Source of the DNA: a virus
Virus record (IMG/VR): IMGVR_UViG_3300043465_000529
Location: 1-20,712 of that record
Reading direction: 5' to 3' (one strand)
Length of the DNA stretch: 20,712 nt
Below the pieces are notes generated by a model, which had not been told where the DNA came from, did no database searches, and was given only the letters and a program-made list of their open reading frames with translations. Shown in pieces: positions 5,207-11,393 of the stretch. Both the position numbers and the translations under genes were made by a program. How positions within the stretch are numbered: position 1 is the stretch's first letter; the number at the start of each line of letters is the position of its first letter.

Positions 5207-5632
5207 ATGACTCTCGCTGAACACCTCGCCGCTCTGAATGCCAAGACTCTTGCCTGGATCGCCGAAGATCCGGACAACCGCTGGGCTGGTCTCCTCACCG
5301 AGGATCTGACTCACTGGGCTGAGATAGGTATCACTACTGTTGCCCAGTACAAGCGTTACGACCTCGAGACTCTCGTCTGGGAGATGTACAAGGACGCGAC
5401 GGGCTTTCGTCCCCGTCACATCGATTTCAAGTCGATGTCCGACGAGGACCTCCAGCGTGAGGTCGACTATCTCGGCGAGCAGATCTCGCGCCAGATTGAA
5501 GCGGACAAGGAGTGGGAGGCCGAGATGATTGTCTACGCTCAGGAAGACGCTGAGGAAGAGAATGCTAAGCGTGAAGAGCTGCCTCTTCCCATAGACTATG
5601 TCGCCTGCCACTATCAAGACGGCTGGCTCTAA
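5207..5632 (+). CDS. Acidic phage protein of unknown function, probable early gene
   Basis: A 141-residue product. ATG 5207 has AAGGAG six bases upstream; the in-frame ATG at 5189 sits at the predicted transcription start and is unlikely to be used. The first half, up to ITTVAQYKRYDLETLVWEMY, is helical with several Trp and Asp-Pro turns. The second half is strongly charged (EADKEWEAEMIVYAQEDAEEENAKREE). No known domain is evident to me. It is the first gene of a run of closely packed small genes on this promoter. Net negative charge and early position would suit a host-interaction protein, but nothing in the sequence proves this. Confidence 0.72.
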   Translation: MTLAEHLAALNAKTLAWIAEDPDNRWAGLLTEDLTHWAEIGITTVAQYKRYDLETLVWEMYKDATGFRPRHIDFKSMSDEDLQREVDYLGEQISRQIEADKEWEAEMIVYAQEDAEEENAKREELPLPIDYVACHYQDGWL

Positions 5633-5648
5633 TAATTGGAGAATGATG

Positions 5649-5972
5649 ATGTACTACGGTGAATTTCGGTCTTGGCATGACGTGTGCGAGCAGTTTCAGG
5701 TAGAAGTGCCTGAGCCCGACGAGGTGCTCTTGGCTCTCTACGATCAACCTGATTACGAGGGATACGCGGATGTGATATACCGCGTGGGTGACCGGTACTT
5801 CTGGGTGACGGCTTCTCACTGCTCCTGCTACGGGCTCGAGGGCCAGTGGGAGCCCGAGGAGTACTCCCGTGACTTGCTCCGCGGTGCGTTGGAGCGCGGA
5901 CTCCAGTTCTACTCCCTCGAGGACGGAGAGGGCGCTCGTCTTCGCCAGTCTCTTCTCGATCGTCTCGTTTAA
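5649..5972 (+). CDS. Acidic phage protein of unknown function
   Basis: A 107-residue product starting MYYGEFRSWHDV. Three ATGs in a row (5643, 5646, 5649) follow GGAG (5638-5641); spacing favours 5649. It is rich in Tyr, Trp, Glu and Asp (EPDEVLLALYDQPDYEGYAD near the start), then has a beta-like stretch VIYRVGDRYFWVTASHCSCYG with three close Cys/His residues, then WEPEEYSRDLL and a helical end. The stretch CSCYGLEGQWEPEE occurs in related small phage proteins that I recall only as hypothetical. It follows the previous gene after 16 bases and is surely in the same operon. Confidence 0.75.
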   Translation: MYYGEFRSWHDVCEQFQVEVPEPDEVLLALYDQPDYEGYADVIYRVGDRYFWVTASHCSCYGLEGQWEPEEYSRDLLRGALERGLQFYSLEDGEGARLRQSLLDRLV

Positions 5973-5984
5973 CAGGAGGTAATC

Positions 5985-6197
5985 ATGGCACGCGAATACA
6001 CCAACACGATCCTCGAGATGGTCAAGGAAGGACGCTTCGACAAGGATCAGCTCATCCTCGAGATCCTCAACTGGATGTCCGAGAGCGAAGTCCGCCAGAT
6101 GGCAGAGACTTTAGGTTGGACAGACGAAGAGGAAGTCGAGGAAGACTTAGACGACTCGGATCGATTTGAAACCTGCTCTTATGCGGAGGACTTCTGA
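5985..6197 (+). CDS. Small acidic phage protein of unknown function
   Basis: A 70-residue product with a textbook ribosome site (AGGAGGT) before ATG 5985. The N-terminal part is amphipathic helix (ILEMVKEGRFDKDQLILEIL), followed by SESEVRQMAETLGW and a very acidic tail (DEEEVEEDLDDSDRFE). The strongly negative tail could mimic nucleic acid or bind a basic host protein, but that is speculation. The stop at 6195-6197 is one base before the next start, so translation is coupled. Confidence 0.75.
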   Translation: MAREYTNTILEMVKEGRFDKDQLILEILNWMSESEVRQMAETLGWTDEEEVEEDLDDSDRFETCSYAEDF

Positions 6198-6198
6198 T

Positions 6199-6609
6199 AT
6201 GACTATGCCAGCTGGAACTTACTACGTCGGCGACCTCTGCTACGTGATGCACGAGCGTTGGGACGAATTCTGCGACGTCACAATCTCGGGTACCCACGTG
6301 CTCTCGGGAGAGATGGAGTTCAAGGACGGGACTCAGTTCGCCTGCTATTCCACTAAGTGGGGTGATGGCACCTACTTCGACAATCACGGTCGTGAGTACT
6401 CGGTGGACGCCGGCTTGATCGGTTGCGCCCGTATCGAGGACCTAAACCTCGAGACTGACGACAACACCACTCGTGGTGGTCAGGTAATAGAGTTCAAAGA
6501 GCCCTTCGAGACCTATTCTAAAGACGGTCTCATCTACTTCGGTAACGTCTGCGTAGACACCGATCCACCCTACGATGACGACGACTATACTCCAGAGGAG
6601 GACCTCTAA
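6199..6609 (+). CDS. Conserved phage protein (YYVGDLCYV type), unknown function
   Basis: A 136-residue product beginning MTMPAGTYYVGDLCYVM. GGAGGA (6185-6190) is eight bases before ATG 6199. The opening (GTYYVGDLCYVMHERWDEFC), the middle KWGDGTYFDNHGREYSVDAGLIGC and the acidic end (DDDDYTPEEDL) follow a pattern that I recognise from many phage and some bacterial hypothetical proteins, which look like a compact beta domain. No enzyme activity is known to me. It lies in the cassette with one-base spacing upstream and a TAATG overlap with the next gene. Confidence 0.8.
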   Translation: MTMPAGTYYVGDLCYVMHERWDEFCDVTISGTHVLSGEMEFKDGTQFACYSTKWGDGTYFDNHGREYSVDAGLIGCARIEDLNLETDDNTTRGGQVIEFKEPFETYSKDGLIYFGNVCVDTDPPYDDDDYTPEEDL

Positions 6610-6827
6610 TGAACCAGCGAGCAGGCAAGACTCACGCGGCCGGAGCCTACGACTCAGAGAATGTCAGCCTCGGCAGCCTCATTAAGTTCGTGCGAGCGGC
6701 CAAGGAAGACCTCTTAGACGCAGGAGATCAAGACGCGGCCATCAGGTTCGAGATCCTCGAGGACTGGCTCCGAGACGACTTCAAGGGCGGACCTCTCAAG
6801 TATACTCAAAAATCCATAGGACTCTAG
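6609..6827 (+). CDS. Small phage protein of unknown function, last gene of early cassette
   Basis: A 72-residue product whose ATG shares an A with the previous stop (TAATG, 6607-6611); GAGGAGG precedes it. It has a short polar start, then helices (LGSLIKFVRAAKEDLLDAGD and AAIRFEILEDWLRDDF), so it may form a small helical bundle. It contains no cysteines and no known motif. It ends four bases before a late promoter and hairpin, so it marks the boundary between the early-type cassette and the late virion-gene block. Confidence 0.7.
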   Translation: MNQRAGKTHAAGAYDSENVSLGSLIKFVRAAKEDLLDAGDQDAAIRFEILEDWLRDDFKGGPLKYTQKSIGL

Positions 6828-6830
6828 ACT

Positions 6831-6860
6831 GATAAATAGAGGTAGTCCCTCTAATTTATC
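6831..6860 (+). promoter_or_regulatory. Late promoter GATAAATA embedded in a hairpin
   Basis: GATAAATA (6831-6838) matches the NATAAATA late promoter of cyanophage-like T4 relatives and lies about 30 bases before the virion gene at 6869. The left arm GATAAATAGAGG (6831-6842) pairs with CCTCTAATTTATC (6848-6860) with one extra base, so the promoter box is also one arm of an inverted repeat. In a transcript arriving from upstream this forms a hairpin just before the start codon. Confidence 0.65.
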
Positions 6861-6868
6861 GGTGAAAC

Positions 6869-8182
6869 ATGGCACAATTTAGAAAAGACTCGCATCAGTA
6901 CCTCGCGGATGGAAAGACCATCTTCGAGGTAATGATGCTTGCTGACGAGTATGGTAACCTGGTCGGAGCTGCCAACCCGTCTGGCATGGCGGTAGACGCA
7001 TTCGGAAGGGCCAGGATGTCTACCCCTCTGACTCTGTTTGACTCCTCTCACCGATATAAGGACAACGGCCTGTGGTCCACTTCTAATAGTGTCGGGACTA
7101 CCTACTCATTCAATGCTAACGCCGGTCTCATAGAGCTGAACCTCCCCGTCACTTCGGGAGCAGAGATCATCAGAGAGACCACGAAGGTCTTCTCTTATCA
7201 GCCAGGCAAGTCGCTCCAGATCCTTAATACGGTGGTCATGGAGCCGCCGAAGGCCAATGTCCGACAGAGAGTCGGGTACTTTAGCCCGCAGAATGGCATC
7301 TATCTAGAGGCCAACGGCACCAACATAGCCTTCGTCGAGCGCTCTTACTCCAATGGATCCGTCGTAGAGACTAGGGCCGAGCAGGCCGACTGGAATATAG
7401 ACACGCTACTAGGAGCGGTAGCCAGTAGTCCGTCGCAGAAGACTCTGGACATGTCCAAGGCACAGATCGTCTTCCACGACATCGAGTGGCTCGGTCTCGG
7501 ATCGGTCCGCTGCGGCTTCGTCATCGACGGTCGCCTCATTCACTGCCACTCCTTCCATCACGCCAACTACATCACCTCCACGTACATGACCACCGGATCT
7601 CTGCCACTCAGGTACGAGATCAGGAACACCGGCACTGCCGCGAGCAATAGCACCATGAAGCAGGTGTGCTCTTCCGTCATGTCCGAGGGTGGCTACGAAC
7701 TCAGAGGCCTGCAGCAGGCCGTCGGCAGTCCAGTCGGTACTGGGTATCGTCTCACCGACGCTGGTGTCTTCTATCCAGTAGTATCTGCCAGACTCAAGTC
7801 TACGGCACTCGACGCCATCGTCATACCGACCGCGATTGCTCTCATGGGTAGAGGCAGCGGCATCGACTTCCAGTGGAAGATGATCGCGGGCGGGACCGTC
7901 TCAAACACTCAGGCCTGGTCTACAGCCGGAGCTGATTCTGCCGTCGAGTACACGCTGACCGCTAACTCCATAACTGGAGGCAGGACGCTCGCTACCGGCT
8001 ACTTCAACTCGGCGACTCAGTCCTCTCCTTCCATAAACATCTTGAAAGAAGCGCTGTTCAAGTTCCAGTTTGAGAGGAACGGGCTCACTTCTACTCCTGA
8101 GCCTTTCACGATAGCGGTAGCCACCGGTACTGCGACTAGCAACTGCTACGCATCGCTTGACTGGGAAGAAGTCTCTAGATAA
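6869..8182 (+). CDS. Virion structural protein, T4-like marine phage type
   Basis: A 437-residue protein, rich in Ser, Thr and Gly, with the pattern of beta-rich tail or fibre proteins. It starts MAQFRKDSHQYLADGKTIFE and soon has NPSGMAVDAFGRARMSTP, a conserved opening that I know from structural proteins of cyanophage-like T4 relatives. The middle has a segment FVIDGRLIHCHSFHHAN and the end SLDWEEVSR. No enzyme motif is present. The late promoter and hairpin directly upstream fit expression with the virion genes. The ribosome site is weak (GGTGA, 6861-6865). It may be a tail fibre, baseplate or head-decoration component; sequence alone does not say. Confidence 0.78.
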   Translation: MAQFRKDSHQYLADGKTIFEVMMLADEYGNLVGAANPSGMAVDAFGRARMSTPLTLFDSSHRYKDNGLWSTSNSVGTTYSFNANAGLIELNLPVTSGAEIIRETTKVFSYQPGKSLQILNTVVMEPPKANVRQRVGYFSPQNGIYLEANGTNIAFVERSYSNGSVVETRAEQADWNIDTLLGAVASSPSQKTLDMSKAQIVFHDIEWLGLGSVRCGFVIDGRLIHCHSFHHANYITSTYMTTGSLPLRYEIRNTGTAASNSTMKQVCSSVMSEGGYELRGLQQAVGSPVGTGYRLTDAGVFYPVVSARLKSTALDAIVIPTAIALMGRGSGIDFQWKMIAGGTVSNTQAWSTAGADSAVEYTLTANSITGGRTLATGYFNSATQSSPSINILKEALFKFQFERNGLTSTPEPFTIAVATGTATSNCYASLDWEEVSR

Positions 8183-8194
8183 CACGAGGACTAC

Positions 8195-8467
8195 ATGATG
8201 AAGATAGAGCGAGCCGTCGATAGATACAACAGAGAGATACTGAGCCAGACTTCTTCTTACACCGTTAGTGGCTTCACGCCACGTGGTGGCTGGATCAGAG
8301 AGCCAGAAGTAGAGAGCCTCGCAGCCGCCAAGGAACTGGCCGTTCGACTCCTGACAGATCATCCCCGCATGCGTACAGTCCTGCTGTACGCCGCCGACCA
8401 ACACGAGAGACATGTCATGGTCGGTTCTTATGACAGGCAGCTGCGCTACAAGCCTGTCGATAATTAA
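8195..8467 (+). CDS. Small phage protein of unknown function
   Basis: A 90-residue product starting MMKIERAVDRYN, with GAGG (8185-8188) before ATG 8195 (the ATG at 8198 is also possible). It is basic in its first and last parts. The region SGFTPRGGWIREPEVESLAA leads into a helix and a strand (RTVLLYAADQHERHVMV), which suggests a small alpha/beta domain. It sits 12 bases after the virion gene and ahead of the next late promoter, so it is probably made late from the promoter at 6831. I do not recognise the family. Confidence 0.68.
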   Translation: MMKIERAVDRYNREILSQTSSYTVSGFTPRGGWIREPEVESLAAAKELAVRLLTDHPRMRTVLLYAADQHERHVMVGSYDRQLRYKPVDN

Positions 8468-8481
8468 AAAGCAGCGTCGCA

Positions 8482-8511
8482 GATTTGATAAATAGAAGAC
8501 AGAATCAAATC
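8482..8511 (+). promoter_or_regulatory. Late promoter GATAAATA within an inverted repeat
   Basis: GATAAATA (8487-8494) stands about 30 bases before ATG 8523. GATTTGAT (8482-8489) and ATCAAATC (8504-8511) are perfect 8-bp inverted repeats that bracket the promoter box. The arrangement recalls the one at 6831-6860. Confidence 0.65.
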
Positions 8512-8522
8512 GAGGCGGACCT

Positions 8523-9761
8523 ATGCTCAATTTCAGACATTATCTATTGGAGGCTAAAGCCGCTGCCGTTCTAGGCGACGGGCCTCTCACACATCTATAT
8601 CATACGTCTTCTCTCGGTCACTTAGCCGGAGCAGATGGCACCGAGCACGGACTCGGTGCTCTCAACACGCTACTCTCTCACGTGATAAAGGGGAAGCTTC
8701 CCAAAGATCTCAAAGTAAAAGTAGACGGCTCTCCTTCCGTAGTAGTGTCGGGACCTTCTGCTAAGCACCCGGCTGGCACAGTGGCGACTAAGTCCGCCTT
8801 CAATGCCAATCCTAAGATCAACGCCTCTCACGAAGACATCGATCGCAATCACGGCGACAAGCTAGGTCTTGCCGAGAAGCTCAAGGATCTTCACGACAAC
8901 GTACCGAGCATACTACCTCCGGGCATGACGGTACAAGGCGACTTGGTGCATTCCGGAAACAAAGACGTCCGCGAAGAGATGATCGACGGAGTCCCGCACC
9001 TTACTTTCAAATCCAACCTCCTTCGCTATGCGGTCCCCTCTAACTCAGAAGAGGCCGAGAAGATTCGCAACAGCAAAGTCGGAGTGGCTCTTCACACCAT
9101 ATACGACGAGCATGGCAGGGCTAAGCCTATCTCTGAAGATGACATGGCCAGGATAGGTCAACATCCCGATGTTCACTTCATGTCAGTGATGCCGACGAAT
9201 CCACCGGTCATTGATAAAGACACAGTGTCTAGAGTACAGCAGCACCTGCAGAATGCGGCAGCTCATCACGAAGCTCTCAGCAAGCCAGACCAAGATGGTC
9301 ACACAGGATATGACTTAGTCACTCCTCACGGCATGGCTCTCGAGACCTACGTCAATCACACCATTCGAGAAGGCAAGCCTCAGAGCCTGGGTGGATTCAC
9401 GCAGTGGCTACAGGACCGTGGTGAGAAAGAAGCCATGAAGATGAAGACGGCGGCCTCTCAGAACTCTAAGAGACAAGCAGCTCAGGGTGTCATCATGCAC
9501 GTCAGGAGAAATAAGGCTCACTTCGAGAATGCTCTCGGCCTTCAACAAGAGATGGAGCAGGCCACTTCTCACCTGTCTGACTCGATGACTAATACTCACG
9601 GCTATCGCAGCTTCATTGGTGATCAAGAAGTCGGGCCCGAGGGTCACGTGTATAACTATAAGGGCAGCTCGGTAAAGGTGCTTCGCCGCAGACCGGATGA
9701 AGAGAGCGGTAAACTTTCTTTCACAGCCGCCAATCTACAAAAGGGAGGTGTCGGAAAGTGA
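8523..9761 (+). CDS. DUF6267-like protein with KxDG motif and capsid-targeting-like N-terminus
   Basis: A 412-residue protein. It matches, from memory, the DUF6267 proteins of T4-like cyanophages: KVDGSPSVVVSG (residues 66-77), FNANPKI at 93-99, VQGDLVHS at 137-144 and a TFKSNLLRYAVP stretch at 161-172. K66-x-D-G69 and Q138-G-D resemble motifs I and III of covalent nucleotidyltransferases such as RNA and DNA ligases; that relationship is my inference. The start MLNFRHYLLEAKAAA has the form of the T4 capsid-targeting peptide, with LLE before residue 11 as a gp21-type (L/I)xE cleavage site. It is the first gene of a coupled trio behind a late promoter; its TGA overlaps the next GTG start. Confidence 0.8.
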   Translation: MLNFRHYLLEAKAAAVLGDGPLTHLYHTSSLGHLAGADGTEHGLGALNTLLSHVIKGKLPKDLKVKVDGSPSVVVSGPSAKHPAGTVATKSAFNANPKINASHEDIDRNHGDKLGLAEKLKDLHDNVPSILPPGMTVQGDLVHSGNKDVREEMIDGVPHLTFKSNLLRYAVPSNSEEAEKIRNSKVGVALHTIYDEHGRAKPISEDDMARIGQHPDVHFMSVMPTNPPVIDKDTVSRVQQHLQNAAAHHEALSKPDQDGHTGYDLVTPHGMALETYVNHTIREGKPQSLGGFTQWLQDRGEKEAMKMKTAASQNSKRQAAQGVIMHVRRNKAHFENALGLQQEMEQATSHLSDSMTNTHGYRSFIGDQEVGPEGHVYNYKGSSVKVLRRRPDEESGKLSFTAANLQKGGVGK

Positions 9762-10738
9762 TACCACGATTCATCAATTTTATCCTCGAAGCTAAGAGTG
9801 CTGCTGCAGAGGCCAGCGCTTCTAACACTCCACGAGGCGCAGCATACGAGACTGCTACGGCTCTGTGGGTGCACAATAACACTGCCGCTAAGAAGAACCC
9901 GGCTCAGAGAGAGCGCGTCGCTCGCATGCAGCAGATGCATGCCGAGGCTATGCAGAAGCTGACACCCGAAGTACAGAAGCAAGTAAAGCAGTACGCAGAG
10001 AATTCTGGCCGCGCCTATCTGTCTTCTCTTCAAAAAGAAGGCATCAAGCCTGAAGACGTTCATGAAGTGCATCACACATACTCTGGAATAGATCATCTCG
10101 TAGGTAATAGAGTAGACAGGTCAGGCAATCCTCACGATATCATGATCAAGACTAAGAGAGGAGAGCTACACGGCGCCTCTCTAAAATTCAAGTCTGGTAC
10201 ACTCAGCAATAATACTCATAATAGCTTCGATCAGATGATGAACAATGCCGGATTCAAGTCGAATATCAAAGGCGTGTGGGATGCTAAGATGAAGAAGCTC
10301 GGTATCGATCAGCACACCGGAGCTGAGCTTAAAGAGATCAGAGACAAGCCCGCTATAGTCAAGGCTAATGCCGAAGCTCAGACTGAAGCAGCTGCTCATC
10401 ACGCTACTGTATTCAATGGCGGCAACTTAGCTGCTCAGAAGAAGATGCTAAATCAAGTCATGAAATCTAGCCCAGAGGTGCCGTATCACTACGTAGTAGG
10501 CGACAAAGGTACGTCTGACGCCATCCTGCAGAAGAAACAGTACGTTCTCTTGAACAAGGCCAAGAAGCTGAGAGCAATGACTACGCCGGGTGGTCATGTT
10601 CATATCTTAGATCACGATAACAATCACATCATAACTTTCTCACATAGACCTACTCATGGATCGTTTAATTCGATTCAGGTAAATGGTAAGCTCGGCACTG
10701 GCTCAACACCCAAGTGGTTCAAGGGAGGAGAGAAGTAA
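9758..10738 (+). CDS. Unknown phage protein, possible nuclease-like fold, capsid-targeting-like N-terminus
   Basis: A 326-residue, basic, His-rich protein. It starts at GTG 9758 inside the previous stop (GTGA), with GGGAGG upstream. The first residues, MIPRFINFILEAKSAA, again give a hydrophobic/aromatic peptide with an ILE site before Ala12. A helical stretch with GAAYETATALWVHN (27-40) follows, then NPHDIMIKTKRGELHGASLK at 124-143. Glu31, Asp127 and Ser141-x-Lys143 could form a PD-(D/E)XK-like nuclease site (E...D...xxK), but this is a guess from spacing. The last third is beta-rich (HVHILDHDNNHIITFSHRP). The stop TAA overlaps the next ATG (TAATG). I do not know the family name. Confidence 0.75.
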   Translation: MIPRFINFILEAKSAAAEASASNTPRGAAYETATALWVHNNTAAKKNPAQRERVARMQQMHAEAMQKLTPEVQKQVKQYAENSGRAYLSSLQKEGIKPEDVHEVHHTYSGIDHLVGNRVDRSGNPHDIMIKTKRGELHGASLKFKSGTLSNNTHNSFDQMMNNAGFKSNIKGVWDAKMKKLGIDQHTGAELKEIRDKPAIVKANAEAQTEAAAHHATVFNGGNLAAQKKMLNQVMKSSPEVPYHYVVGDKGTSDAILQKKQYVLLNKAKKLRAMTTPGGHVHILDHDNNHIITFSHRPTHGSFNSIQVNGKLGTGSTPKWFKGGEK

Positions 10739-11343
10739 TGTTTACTTTTCTACAGTTTTTACTCAGCGAAGAGAAGAAAAGCGATCACAAGGTCCTCGCC
10801 TTCGGTCGAGTAAATCCAGTACAGCCTGGTCACGTGAAGTTGTTCGATAGCGTTCGCGCTACTGCGAAGAAGCTAGGCGCCGATCACGAGGTAGTCCTGT
10901 CTCACTCACAAGATCCAAAGAAGAATCCGCTATCTCCAGCTCAAAAGCTCGAGCACGCCAAGGCGGCCTCGCCAGAGACTAACATCACTACTTCCTCGAG
11001 CGCGCATCCTACTCTACTGCACCACGCCGCCAGGGCTCATGCTCAGGGCTACAAGCACCTGACTATCGTGGCAGGCGAGGATCGCGTCAAGGAGTTTCAC
11101 GACCTCCTGCACAAGTACAACGGGGCAGAAGGCAGGCATGGTCACTACAACTTCAAGTCTATCAGAGTAGTCTCTGCCGGCCATCGCGACCCCGACGCCG
11201 AGGGAGTCGAAGGAATGTCCGGCTCTAAGATGCGTGATCACGCTGCATCAGGCAGGAAGAAGGAGTTCATGTCCGGCGTGCCTAAGGGTGTCGATGGCGA
11301 GAAGATGTACTCCGACGTGCGCAAGGGCATGGGCGTAGAGTAG
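10738..11343 (+). CDS. Nucleotidyltransferase (NMN adenylyltransferase/cytidylyltransferase-like)
   Basis: A 201-residue protein of the HxGH nucleotidyltransferase superfamily, which transfers AMP or CMP from a nucleoside triphosphate to a phosphate acceptor such as NMN. AFGRVNPVQPGH (21-32) is the T/HxGH loop, with Gln in the first place, and GMSGSKMRDHA near the C-terminus is the ISxxxxR-type motif. Homologues occur in T4-like phages. The substrate is not set by the motif; NAD synthesis is one possibility. ATG 10738 overlaps the previous stop and has GGGAGGAG upstream; an in-frame ATG at 10714 is less likely. The start MFTFLQFLLSEEKKS again shows the hydrophobic leader and an LSE site after residue 11. 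Confidence 0.88.
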   Translation: MFTFLQFLLSEEKKSDHKVLAFGRVNPVQPGHVKLFDSVRATAKKLGADHEVVLSHSQDPKKNPLSPAQKLEHAKAASPETNITTSSSAHPTLLHHAARAHAQGYKHLTIVAGEDRVKEFHDLLHKYNGAEGRHGHYNFKSIRVVSAGHRDPDAEGVEGMSGSKMRDHAASGRKKEFMSGVPKGVDGEKMYSDVRKGMGVE

Positions 11344-11357
11344 CAGTCTCTGAATAG

Positions 11358-11365
11358 CATAAATA
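11358..11365 (+). promoter_or_regulatory. Late promoter CATAAATA
   Basis: CATAAATA fits NATAAATA and lies 29 bases before ATG 11394, the same spacing as the other late promoters. CTCTGAA (11348-11354) and TTTAGAG (11387-11393) flank it as 7-bp arms with one G-U pair, weaker than the two bracketing repeats at 6831 and 8482. Confidence 0.6.
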
Positions 11366-11393
11366 CAGTACTAGTAGAATCAAAGGTTTAGAG

